Shown here in pieces: positions 44,278-56,082 of a DNA stretch of 64,000 nt; within the stretch, counting starts at the first letter, position 1, and each line of letters starts with the position of its first letter. The notes under the pieces were generated by a model. The model did no database searches and was not told the DNA's origin. It was given only the letters and a program-made list of their open reading frames with translations. The stretch lies in contig JAUKUA010000002.1 in the NCBI GenBank assembly GCA_030549175.1, positions 6,262,001 to 6,326,000 on the forward strand, written 5' to 3'. Both the position numbers and the translations under genes were made by a program. This DNA comes from Lasiosphaeris hirsuta (Eukaryota; Ascomycota; Sordariomycetes; Sordariales; Lasiosphaeriaceae).

Positions 44278-47200
44278 TTAACTAGGCATTATAAACTCTA
44301 AACGACTAGCGGCTTGGTAGGACCGGAGGAGATCGACGATGGCGTGGTGTCCGTTGGCAGCAGCTCGCTCGACTGGCAGCTCACCGAAATAGTGGTCACC
44401 GGCATCAACGTCGGCGTCCTGTCGCTGCAAAACCTCTCTAACCACCTTGTCGTGACCCTTGTCGGAAGCCCTCCATAACGGTGTCTCTCCAAAGTAAAAG
44501 TCTCGCGCGTTAACGTCGACTCTAGGGCAACCAAGAAGTATTCGGACTACAGCATAGTCCCCCCGATTTACCGCCCTCCACAGCGGTGTTTCTCCCAAAT
44601 TAGCCTCCCTCAAGTTCGGGTTCACGTCTTCCCTTTGAACAAAAAGAGCAATCAAAGTGGCATGCCCTCTATCCGCTGATATGAACAACGGCGTTTGCCC
44701 GTAGCAATTCTTAGGGTCCGGATCAACCTCGTCCTGCTCCAAAAGGATTTGCACCACCGCGCCGTGGCCTTTCGCAGCCGACCAATGCAGGGGTGTTTCG
44801 GCTCGGAAGTCCCGGGCGTTGATGTCGGCACCCTGGGAACAGAGCAGAGAGAGTACAATCTTAGATAAGCCGAACCAGGATGCAGTATGCAACCCTGTGA
44901 CTTTAGACAAGGAGGTGGTGTCGACATCGACACCGTGGCTGGTTCGGTGTAGTACCCGGTACCACACTGCTACTCTTGACGCGTCTTGGAAGAAGGCAGT
45001 CACTCTCTCTTCGAGAGCCGCCTCCGGTTCCCCCCTTATATGATCCCCCCAATGTCGCGCAGCGTATGGCATGAAGACCTATCTCTGGAGCCTTTGCTCC
45101 AATTCCACCTCTGTGCAATCACCTATGTCCTTGAAGGCGTCGAACGACAGGTATGTTAGGCACGCGTCCGCTATATCGATCCGAAACCGTGCGAGACGGT
45201 GCTGAAACTTAGATTCGACATACGCATGGACGGTATAGTGGGCGAGGCGGACGACCGAGCTTTGCCAGTCAACTGTGACAAGGCCGGCGCACACGGCGAT
45301 TAGGACAGATTCTCCTGGAATGCCCTCCGAGTTCAGTGAAACATCTCTCGGATCTATGGCTAGCGCATGTTGCACCTCAAGGAGCTTTAGAGGGCGCTTA
45401 GCGCAAACGATCCACAAGAGGAGTCGCTCGGCCAAGTTGATATCATCCCGACTCTGCTCCTCTATCCTCCGTAGCACCATCTCGTATACGTCATCTAATT
45501 GTCGTGGGAGGTCGTTGAGCGATCTTCGAACATCCCGTTTGTTGGTTTGCCTGGCTACGAAATCTATTTGAAGCTGTGCTAGGAGAAACCTAAATACCAT
45601 CGTCAGTGGAGATTTTGGGAAATGGTCATGCATTGGGTACGCTGCGCTGTAATCTGAGCTACATGCACACTACTTAATTACTCACATTCCATCCATGTTT
45701 CTGGTGATCTGATCGAGAACGGCAGTCTTCAAGTCGCTGTCGTCCCCGAGGAGCTCTCTTAGTCGATGTTGCTTTCGGATCCTGCTCTCTAGATAAAGCC
45801 GGACGTCGGCTTCCGACGCCTGTATCCCCATGCGTAGGTCGCAAGTGAGATCGGTATCAAAGGATGAGGAGAAACGAGATGTGATCAACAAATGAGCCGC
45901 ATGCTGCAGGTGACTCATTTCAGCAATAAACCCATCCAAGGCCCCGTCCTCCCGCGAGCCTTCATCTAATGCATCGATAATAATGAATGTCTTTAGGAAT
46001 CGTCGAACCTCCAGTTGCAGCAAACCCGACAGTTCCGAGAGAAGTGGTGAGGCTCTGGTGTCTTTATATCGCTTGTACATGGAGACGAGATCAGGGCCCA
46101 CGGTTGGGCTTGCTCGGGCGAGCTGCCCCAGTAGACTAGCAACCATTTTCTCAGCGGTTTGAATCGCCCTGTCCTTGTAGTTGAAGTAAACATAGGCTAC
46201 ACCCGTATCCTTTCCAAATTGCTTTAAGAAGCTGCTGATGACAAGGGCTCTGGGCAAGAATTAGTGAGATAATTACGGCCAAGTGGAACCATTATCAAAA
46301 GGACAGGGAGAGTGGTTGGTAACGGGGATTGTTTAGGAAATAAACTTAGTGCAACAAGGCGAGATAGAGGGGAGTTGAACGAACACACATTAAAGTCGTC
46401 TTCCCGGAGCCAGCTTCACAGGTGTCAGCACTAGAAAATTTGCCAAATAGGAACCTAGGTAGGTGTCGCGCAACTTACGCTGCCCCTGGCACCATAAGGT
46501 TCGAGGGGGGCCGCTCAACCAAGCTCGAAAGATTTCATGGTTCAAGAACTAATCTCCAGTTCCAACTTGGCATCTGGCTAAACAATCGCCCTGCTTCTGA
46601 GAGAAATCGAGTTCCGGAATCCATCCCAAGGTTGCCTGATACTCGCGATCTTGGCCAGAGTAGGCGTGATTAGACACATTGTTGCTGCCAATCTCTGAGG
46701 CAGAGACTGCGAAGCTGAAGCCTGCAGCCACTAGAGGTATCTTACCGTCTCGTTCCATTTCAGCGCGTCTCCTGAGATCTGCAACGCCTTGATCTACCCT
46801 CGCTATCAATCGACTGACATGCAAGCGTCTTGATCAGCATTCTTGCTTAGAACCGAATTCTCTCTCTCTATCTTTTTTTTGTTTTTTTTTTGTTTTTTTT
46901 TTGGAAAGACATAACCTACACATTATTTCCTGCCAGCAGGAGGCCAATCGATGCCTTGAACCGTTCGATTAAAGCAAACGTTTCATCAACTTCCTGCTTG
47001 CTGAGAGGCCACGTTAATGATCCCGTGATCCTCCGAATACGTCCGGTTCACTTTAGCTTCCGTAAGAGCCGATCCACGGCAGAGGAGACTTCATCCAGTG
47101 GCCCACCCTTGGCGGTGATGCGCCCCAAGCCGGAGAGGACGGGGTGTGAAGGATCAAGCTGCGTAATGTCATTTCGAAGCTCAGTGAGAAATGACATGAA

Positions 47201-47338
47201 GCTAGCCGCTTCCCGCGCCAATAAAGCTCGATCTTCCGACCCGTTCTTGACATCGTTCACGTACTTGGTTAGCTTCCCGACAGTTGTGAGTACCTGAATA
47301 ATACTAGCCACTAGGCCTACAGCCGAGATAGGATCCAT
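44278..47338 (-). pseudogene. NACHT-ankyrin NLR-like gene, copy 1 (three in-frame stops)
   Basis: A STAND-type receptor gene of the kind used in fungal allorecognition and programmed cell death. Exons: 47338-46920, 46813-46746, 46649-46479, 46413-46389, 46249-45686, 45589-44278, summing to 853 codons in one frame. The N-terminal domain starts MDPISAVGLVASIIQVLTTV (common fungal NLR N-terminus). The NACHT has WCQGQPGSGKTTL across the exon 3/4 junction (Walker A), FIIIDALDE (Walker B) and HLLITSRF. A winged-helix-like region (ERLLLWIVCAKRPLKLLEVQ) is followed by about six ankyrin repeats (for example ETPLHWSAAKGHGAVVQILL and LGETPLWRAVNRGDYAVVRI). Stops: TGA 47048-47050, TAG 46549-46551 and TAG 45079-45081. 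The second replaces the family Trp in GTG-W-FL, so TGG to TAG. There is no frameshift, the pattern expected from RIP. It is a pseudogene as sequenced. Confidence 0.85.
46871..46902. repeat. T-rich tract in intron 1 of NLR copy 1
   Basis: Runs of 8-11 T separated by single G (plus strand), next to a TCTCTC repeat, lying inside the first intron of the minus-strand NLR gene. Confidence 0.8.
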
Positions 47339-48762
47339 AATGAGCACTATTAGGTCGCTGAAGGGGAACACCCGGAGGATAGCATAAAAAACAAGGCAAC
47401 TCAGGTTTTTCTAGGTAGGTATGCAGGAAGGAGTGGGTGGGATGAAATTCCAGTCGCGAGAGCTGTTAGGCACCAAGGCGCATCGCCACATTCATGCCCA
47501 ATCCAAACTAAAATGCATTCTCAGCCGCTCCTTAAGTACCAGGACTTCCAAGCCTCTTAACGCCACAACACCGCTGCATGCCGCGTTGTGCTTTCCGTGA
47601 GCCCTGATGATGATTTTATGCGAACAAGATAAGGTTTCAACTATTGACCTATTAGCTTGTGGCCGCCAATCAACAGCGTGAAGACTATGGTGACGGTGCA
47701 TACCTGGACTGGCCGGTCAGGTTCCAATCAGCTGGATCACGGAAGTCTCTAGGTGACCCGATCACCGCGCCACCTTTCAGACGAATAACACTGCCAATTG
47801 GCGCAAATGCACAGACTATATGCGCACAGTCGTTGATTTCGTCAATTTCCAGTGTCTTAATGGCCATTTGTCCAAGGTCAGTTACATAGGCTGGCTGGCA
47901 CCTTGTTAAAGCATCAGGATCTACATACATTTGACTCGGTCTCATCGGGGCCGACGTCGGCATTGGCAGGGCGACTCGCAGCGACTTGGCTCGATTGGTA
48001 CTTTCAAATATCAGCATATGTGGATAGCTATAGCGGACCTTGGGAAATGAGTAAACGGGGAAGCTAGGCAGGAAAAGAGGCATCCGCTTACGTCTAATGG
48101 GGCGTTTCCTATATTAACACCCCGAGGTAACCCGGAAACTCTTGTCAGCAGGCACACCACATTATTACGGGGCGATATTAAGAACCTCAACGTCTAACTC
48201 ACCAACGATAAGATCTCCACTGATACAAAGTATACTACCAAGAGGCGCAATGCCGCCTAAGATCTTGCCTTTGCGATTGATGCTCCGTGAGCAGATGTAG
48301 CTCTGCGAAGTGATGTTTAGGTTAGTGGGCCAATCAAAAGACAGATCCCCCAGTTCAACATCGCGAGGTTTGCAGCATATACTGACAGGTGAAGCCCTTG
48401 TTTTCGAAAGCGGCTCGGCCGGGGCTGCTCGATCAGCAATGGGACGTGACGCATGACCATCTCCCGCCGCTTGAATCGGCACCTGTGACCCTAGCGTGCG
48501 TCCGCTCCCTTCGAAGCTGCTAGGCATGCTGAACATGCTGATAAAATACAAGTAATGCAGGTTAGTTCGGTGCTTGTATTTACTACCTCCTTAGATCGTG
48601 AGGCACAACGTTCAAGGTTTGATACCTCGCAATGCCGGCCCGATGAAAAGAGGGTCTCTGTGACGATCTGCAGGTCGCCAGATGGGCCGGAACGGACTGA
48701 CATGTCCCCGCACGGAGTACAGTACAGTGTAGAGAACAGTGCGACATTGTGAAGGCACGGAG
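47339..48762. other. NLR copy 1 upstream region with unassigned ORF relics
   Basis: Minus-strand ORFs at 47685-48083 and 48165-48551 look coding-like (CAFAPIGSVIRLKGGAVIG; GKILGGIAPLGSILCISGDL) and share a hydrophobic-glycine pattern, but I recognise no family. They may be pieces of one decayed gene. Confidence 0.3.
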
Positions 48763-48857
48763 GGCTCTGTGGTCAGGAACGGCTCTGCGTACAGAGCCTG
48801 AAGGATTGACAGAGCTGCAAGGGCTCTGTCCCTCGGAGGCTCTGTTGTAACAGAGCC
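48763..48857. repeat. Cluster of GGCTCTGT / ACAGAGCC inverted motifs
   Basis: Seven matches to GGCTCTG(T) or its complement lie in 95 bp: 48763, 48781, 48791, 48809, 48822, 48838 and 48850, forming several potential hairpins. It lies about 1.4 kb upstream of the NLR copy 1 start. The same core (CAGAGCC) recurs three times just upstream of NLR copy 2. Confidence 0.75.
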
Positions 48858-51800
48858 CCAGAACACAGGGCCGGAACAAATTGCCCATCTTCTAGTAGTA
48901 TAGATACCATCATCGTGCCCATGATGGGTGAGGGACTTTCTTGGTTCCTCACGCTAACAATATGTTGTTCACTTGAGATCTATTATTTGGAACCCTTGGA
49001 TCTACGACCTGTGTGACAGTTTTGGACCCCCCTCGAGAGTTTTGTTTGCCTTCATTCAGTCATCTTGCACCCTCACGTCTTTGGTCGTCCTGAACTACGA
49101 TCTGTCTTTACCTGGGTCACCACGGTGTACCAGGAGCAGGCCGTAACAGTCTCATCTCCTGCAAGTGTGCACTAATGGCTCCCATTCCGACTTCCGCAAC
49201 CAATCAATGATTGTAAAGCTGCGTTTTAATGACGATACCAGCTCCTTAATTGGTGTTAGATCGACAACCGTGCACTGGCTCGCACATACTCGATGGGTCC
49301 TTTAACGCGATTAGAAGCTGGGTAGGGAAAGGTCCGCAGCTCCTAGCGCTTGATACGAGCGCTCTTGGCTTTTGAAGGTTTGAATCACTTGAGAGCTTCG
49401 AGGTGATTATAGGCAGTCTACGGGTTACCGACTACTCCCATTCGTGCCGTAACGCCCCACCCTCTCTCACCCCATTTGACCTCCAAGATCAGATAGCTGC
49501 CCTGACTCAGGCGGAAAGACATGTGTTCTTGCAGATCCGGGCAAGAGATCACAATTGCCAGCTCGGTCCCAGAACTAGAGAACATAAAATAGTTAGTTCC
49601 TAACACTGCGACTTAGAATGACGAGCTATAGAAGAGCTTACATGGTAGGTTCCTCGTATATATCAGCCGGTAATGGCTGTGATTCTAAAGTCTGAGGGTT
49701 TTCCTTACTTGGGCATAACTTTTCAGACGCTGGTGGAAAATAAACTACCAAACATCAATATGCATCCTCTTACCGACTCACGCGGGACAATAACGGCTCA
49801 AGCGTCTAGCATATCGAACGTATTGTTAACACCCCCGTTGAAAATGCACCCTGCAGCCGCCATTGCATTATTGCCGTTTGCTAAGAAGTCGAGGTCTCTA
49901 ATGTTAAGGCTTGTTATACTTAGTGTCCATAGTGAGTTAACAGTGGTAGGGGTGCTTAGTTATTCTAAGTTAAAATTGGTACACTGTGGCGTTCCGGTGC
50001 CGATCCATGCTCCAATGGCTAACCCTAACACAGATGTTGAAAACACGGCACTCTGGATTCGATGGAGTTTGATGAGGTTGATTGTATTGCTTGTGTGTTC
50101 TCGCCCCATGGATCTCTATCTTTGCTAGAGAGCAGTTGTTATAGTTGTTTGTGGCAACGAAAGTGGCAAATAGTGGCCCCAGCTAGCTGAACTGACTACG
50201 TCAGTTCAGCTTACTTGTCCACATATGGCCTTAGTACTCGGTTGGCCATGCCTCCGGGCCTTGATTAGTATTCTGGCCTCTGGCTAGAACTGTCACGAGC
50301 GAAGCTATCGCGATAGGTTGTTGGCAGTGAAGTGGTCTATAGGTAAGAATTCTAAGGTGAGGAAGGAAAGAAGGTCCTAGACCTTAACCTTAGAAAGTAT
50401 CTATGTAACTTATCTTATCATACATGTGGGTTCTACAGGGTAGGACGCCGTGACAAGAACTCTCTTTCTTTCTAACAGTACGGCCCTTAACCGTAGAATA
50501 AGAGGAGATAAAAGTTAAGTCGTAGGTAAATTTTCTACAAGTAAGATAAACATATACTAGCTAATAAATACGAATTTATCCTAGGAAGAATATTACTATT
50601 TATATCTGACTATTAACGAGGTCGAAATTACATCCTTAATGTTCGACTTGAAAACGCTCAAGACCACGTATATAAGTGTTACAACCTGTGTACTGAGGAC
50701 CTGAGCACTCAGTGTTAAATGACAGATCGCAAGGTAGAACGCCTAGTCGGAAGGGGATTGATCGTTGAAGGTAAGTATCTTAGGTAGGGTTCATACCTTG
50801 TCAAACAGATTGCTATCACCAGAGTTAGGTAACACTTTGGGAGTAATTGCTTACGTGAGGAACAAGAATCTTCACGCTCTAAGGTGTCTAACACGTTGGC
50901 TACTTATATCTATCTGCGAAAGGAGGAACTTATGTATCTTTTTGGTGCGGTCCTTTACTGGTCTGTCTAGTCTATGAAAGAGCGGACAGATCACCTTCAC
51001 GGATCTGTGTGATCTGTTAAGGGATCAGTCAAGTCACGTGATCTACCAAACTAGGTTGTAATAAGTCACTCATAATTACTATAATTCAAAGTCTACTATA
51101 AGAAAAGCCGTTAAAACTGTTACTGAACTCTCTAACCTCTCCTTAGTACTACTATATTAACATTAGCTAGAACTATAACGGATAGGTAACGTTATTATTA
51201 TTGTTAGTAATATCCTACGCCGCTTCATTTTATAATATAACATATCGACACTATAAGCTTATCAACTTTATTAAGGCATAATGTCACACTGCTGAGCTCA
51301 CCTAAGGTCAACAGGGTAAATCACCTCCTTAACCTAGGCCCATAGCGATGGCTACAACGGTGGCTACATCGTGGCTCAACCTGTAAGACATGCAAACACA
51401 TGACTAAGAGCTACTGGACCCACACTAACAAAGTTCATAAGACCTAAGGAAGTGGAACCAAGCCCGCACACAGGTCAAAGAATCCTCGGCCTAAGGCGGG
51501 ATCTCAGACACCACTCATAAGACGAGCCGGCCTACCTAGTGGACCTAGCCCGAGCTTAGCATGTCACTAAACTATAGATTTGTCATAGACGGCCACATAA
51601 CCTCAGCATCGTAGTTGGGGGCTACATTAACCAGCCAGAAGACCTATATGGTATTTTCGCAAACTTTCAATAAAAAGCCTCCTAACTATCGTAGCGGTTC
51701 CAATGGACCATCCGAACCCCGACGTTCTCCGGAGTCTAACTTCAGTAATGACAGGTAGCCGTAGCCAGGCTTAACAAGGCCCCCATGAGTCACGAAGGGA

Positions 51801-52942
51801 AACGTTGTCATTCGACGTAAGTACCAAGGATGTGAAAGAACCTTCGTAGTCGTAGATACCATACCATCGGAGTAAGTACTAATACCGGCCGTGGACCATT
51901 GGGAGGAAGGTCAGTAACACTTGGCTTGAACCCTGATTGGTAGGGCACGAGAGACGAGCGGCTAGGGCCCTGGGCCGCGGGCGGCTAAGGAAGGATCTTC
52001 ATGTATCTTAGTATTATTATATATTATATATAGCCACCATAAAAGAGACGAGGGCCCTGCGACGGATCCTCGAGAGGAAGAAGCTTCCCAGTCCTTTTTG
52101 GAAACAGCCTAGAAAGTATATTAGCTGAACTTTAGTGAAGCTGAGGGGTAGTACAACCTTGTGAACCCTTCTGTTTCTCATTGACTTTTAACTACGAAGT
52201 ATCGTCTGCTATCTCCCTTGTGATCGTCCCATCTCCCTGAATCTACCTTCTCCTTCACAACTACCAGGACTCTAGGTTGCGAAGATCATCTCCCTCACTT
52301 TGTGAAAGCTCTGAATCAGACTAACACCATTGCCGGCATGGAGTGGACGGTTGAGTTGATCTAGATCATAGCTCTGAAGTTCGGTTACACCGAAGGTGAC
52401 ATACCTTGTGATTGTCACACCTCAGTCCTCGGTGACTGGCCTGTGTCACAACTACAAAGGTTAGGTAACGAGGATAAAAGGTAATTATACTATAAGATAG
52501 TATTAGGTATAAGTAGGTCCATAAGACCACACATAACCCTAATCCTATAAAATAACATAACTGGGGTGCTGAAGGCTAAAGGCCGACAACAGAAACAACA
52601 GAGCACTGATGCTCTGGTACAGAACAGAAACTTCCCGCACCACTTGCCAGCCACTACGTCACAGCCAGGCCTGCAGAGCCTGCAGATCCAATAGTTCAGG
52701 CCCACAGGGCCTGTGAATCAACGCTCCCGGGAGCTCGGGCTCCTAAGGAGGTAGCTCGTAGTACTCTTAACTAAGTGAAATAGCCATAAAGACTTTAAGA
52801 CATACTATAAACATATAGGTCACGACCCAAAGACATAAGAAGGTATTTGTGGCAAATGTAAGCTTACTAAGGTCCCTGGGCACCTCTTGAAGTGTAAGTA
52901 TAGCGTAGCTACTTTGGCAAAGGTGTTACCGGTAGGAATGTA
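48858..52942. other. RIP-like repeat region without intact genes
   Basis: AT-rich, stop-dense sequence. The minus strand of about 49673-50128 has a coding-like stretch (ITSLNIRDLDFLANGNNAMA) with internal stops. 50280-50470 and 51015-51250 have LTR-like character. A plus-strand reading of 51340-51740 is coding-like but full of TAA/TAG where Gln or Trp codons would fit. The 52600-52740 segment has nested small palindromes (GAGCACTGATGCTC, CTGCAGAGCCTGCAG). No intact polymerase or transposase is recognisable. Confidence 0.35.
51015..51250. repeat. Possible LTR remnant
   Basis: It starts GTTAAGGGATCAGTCAAGTC with CACGTGATC nearby, a TATA-like CTATAAGAAAAG and a CTCTCTAACCTCTCC pyrimidine stretch, all in the order typical of fungal Gypsy LTRs. 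Borders are uncertain and no partner LTR was found. Confidence 0.25.
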
Positions 52943-54229
52943 GAAGTCGCGACCCCACAACCGATCCACCCTACCGCCGATCATGTTCTGTACGTGCACC
53001 CCCTTTCGTAACCAATGCCCAAAACATCCATTCCTCTATCAATTTCTATGGTACAAAGTGTTTTCTACATCTCTTCAGCCTGGCGAAGCCTATCCAGGCC
53101 ATGGATTATCATTTCCTGCGCCTCCTCAACAACAGGCCCTGGGTCTTCAGTTTGGGCTACCCTCCGACGCTTGGGCGGCTTGTGTGAGGCCTCCTCGGCC
53201 TGTATTATATCCTCTATCCTCACAAACTTATCGTTTAGACCCTCACGGACCTTCTTCTTAGTACGTGGCTCCGTAGCACGTAAATCCTCCTTCAAACGCT
53301 CGTTTTCGGCCTCTAAAAGGGCTATCCTCACGCTACCATGATCTAGGGCCTTCCCTACTTTGTGAAGGAGCCCCCTGACGGTGTGATTGGTAGGGCTTAC
53401 GTGCCCTCTGGCGTTGGCCGTGGCCAGGAGTATATCTTGGCTCTTCCTTGGAGTTGTAAAGGTAGTTACCGTAGTAATAGGTCTGGCCTCCGGTATAAGT
53501 AGTCGCTTAAAAGGGGGGGGCGAGTCCCTAATTAGTGTCTTAGGGTCATCTAACACTTAGGAGGGGTCAAAGGGCTATATTCCAGTCCTCCTGAAGCCGC
53601 TCTTTACGTGAGAAACGCTTACACCCTCCCTAGATGCCTCCCTATAGGCTAAAAGAAAGCGTTACTTATGGGCTGGTGCCGAGCCTCGACAAGTAGCCAG
53701 GGGTCTGGTTTTTTGCCTATAATAGGTCTTGAGAGCCGAGAAAACGTTGTGGTTAAGTGGCTGTGTTTTATGGAAAGTGTGGGCTAGTAGAAATAATACC
53801 TGTACTTTGTTCCGGTAGGCTAAACAGAGTAGTTCTTCGGCTTCATGACTACTATGTGGGTCCATAACCAGGAGGTGCCATTCCGAAGGGTCTGTGGGTT
53901 TCGTTTTAGGTAAATATATCTCCTTAAGCCACTTTAAGATAATACTGATATTACTCTAGCCTGTAGCGGAATAGCCGTACTTCTAGTTACGTATCTTGAG
54001 CTTGTTTTTAATAAATTTGGGGAACTACTGCCCCTGTAACGAAGCCTCCGTAAAGACGATAACTGGCGTCAGCCTACGGCCGTCGGTAGTAATAGTTTTT
54101 ATAATAGAGACCTAGGTAGTATCGTCAGAAGACGTAACAAAGACTCTAGGCGTAAGAGAATCGCATATAACAGTTCCGCTAACTGTCTCGCCCTCTTACA
54201 TGCTATGTTTGTCTATATTGCTGAGGTTA

Positions 54230-56082
54230 ACGTATTTTATAAGCGAGCCGGACATATAAGCGAGCCGGACACTTTTCCACACCCTATTACAACTATCTAC
54301 AATTATTCCACCACAACACTAGGAAATAACAATAACCGAACCAGAAATAGATGAATCAGACGATTCTCCAGCCTCCTGACACGTGCGTGCATTATGGCTA
54401 GGCTTGCCGCACAGGCCACAGCACCGAATCTTCGTGCGAGAGCCCCCCGTACTACCACCATTTTGTCTTGTTTCCTGGGCTAACTGCTCACCCACTGCCT
54501 TCTGATCCATTAGATTATTTGCCTCTTGTATAGTAAGAGACCCTCTAAGCCGTAGACGTGTTTTTTTAGCCCTCCGCCGCTTACTAAGCTCTTCATTGGC
54601 CTTTCGTAGTGCCGAGACCTCTGTACGTAACAGGGCCACCTCATGTATTATAGCCATCGTACCTTTAGCCAATTGGTCTATAGTAGCTAGTATAGGTGTT
54701 GGAGAGCTGCCTTGGTGGTTAGATATCCGGCCTTTAATAAGGTCTTTCTGTGAGATAGCTTCTCGGGCGTTATGTGGTGTCTGAGGTAGCTAAGGTGATG
54801 CTGGTTGTGAGGCTGGTGGAGTTGGAGTTCGAAGCCGAATGGTCATTTTCGATAATACCCTGTCTGGATCATGTGGTATAAGGCCGGCTCCGGCAAATGT
54901 TCCTTTGATGTTTTTGTCGGTAAAGGCTGTAAAAAAGGCCTTTTTGAATGCACAGAGGAAATCTACCTTGGTGATATGTGTGATGTACATCCGTATCAAC
55001 TCTTCGATTTGATCGCCATAAGCCTTCTTTAATGGCCTAAAACAGCTAACATCTAGTGGCTGGACTAGATGTGAGGAATGCGGAGGTATATAGAGTGTAA
55101 TAATAGAGTGCTCTTGGCAATAGGCCTCAAAATCGTCAGAGTGGTGGCTTTCGTGGCTGTCAAGGACTAGGAGCCGGTATTTCCCCTTTGTACGAGATGC
55201 TATATGAAGATCGAAGTGTTGGATAAAATCTAAGCCTTTCTTATTCGTAGTCCAGCCGTTATCGGTTACTCTAATATACTAGGTCTCTGGAAGGCCACAT
55301 TGATACCAGCCCTCCTGGTAGTATTTCCCTTTTAAAAGGATGAATGGAGGGATAGCCCAACCTTGAGCATTTACTACCTAGATAACTGTCGCCTACTCAC
55401 GATTACCAGGTTAGACTTTTTTAGCCTTTCCATAGCTATCAGAGGTAGTAACAACTATTCCAGTAGTAATTATACCTATCATGAAGCCAGTTTCGTCGAA
55501 GTTATACATATCGTCGTCAAGGATGCCGTATTTAGCCTTAGTGTTATGAACAAGCGCAAACTACTTCCGAATAACCTCTAGATCTTCGCATTTAGCCCTC
55601 TGGTAGTCGTATTTACGCGAAAAACGCGTTCGGAGTTCTGGTTGGCGTTTGACGAAGTTGTGAGCCCAGAGCTTGCCGACAGGGGGCGCGTCGCGTTCGC
55701 GTAGTAGTCGGTTGGCCATATCTTCTACAAAACGAAGCCGAGGAGGAAATGTACGTGTAATTAGCTCAGTTATATACTGAACAATCGTATGCTCCTCTAG
55801 ATTTGTAAGTTTTCGTGAATTGGCTGGAATATCACGTCGTGTAGCCCGGCCGGCGCGTCGGTCAGAGAGGGTTGAAGGCGGTATATTGTAGATCTGAGCT
55901 GCATCTCGAAGACTAAGCTTTGGCGTTTTTTTAAGAGCTTCGAGGGCTAGAATAATCCTGGATTCGGTTGGAAGCGAATCCATGGTTAATTGGTAGTATG
56001 GTTGGTAAAAGAAGCTGAGGGGTCGCGTCGCGTCGGAAAGTGTCCGGCTCGCTTATATGTCCGGCTCGCTTATAAAATACGT
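54230..56082 (-). mobile_element. Nested Fot-like DNA transposon
   Basis: A 1853-bp element with perfect 46-bp terminal inverted repeats (54230-54275 and 56037-56082) and TA duplications (54228-54229, 56083-56084). Each TIR contains a 17-bp unit, TATAAGCGAGCCGGACA, twice in tandem (left copies 54238-54254 and 54255-54271). It is inserted inside the outer transposase gene; excision restores that frame exactly. Confidence 0.95.
54319..55983 (-). pseudogene. Inner transposase gene (DDE_1/pogo with zinc knuckle), six in-frame stops
   Basis: One frame of 555 codons from MDSLPTESRIILALEALKKT (55983) to a stop at 54319. Domains: psq HTH (KLSLRDAAQIYNIPPSTLSD), CENP-B-type HTH (LEEHTIVQYITELITRTFPP), and the DDE core with the expected acidic residues in NFDETGF, LVLDSHESHH and VQPLDVSCF. 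A C-terminal C-x2-C-x4-H-x4-C knuckle (CCGLCGKPSHNARTC) is typical of Fot5-like fungal transposases. In-frame stops: TAG 55561-55563, then TAA, TAG, TAG and TAG within the next 100 codons or so, and TAG 54790-54792. Three stand where Trp is expected and the rest fit Gln, so all could come from C-to-T changes on either strand. There is no frameshift. Dead as sequenced. Confidence 0.9.

Noticed and set aside
48763..48857. CRISPR-like array
   Set aside because: Motifs are 7-8 bp, inverted and unevenly spaced, and the genome is eukaryotic.
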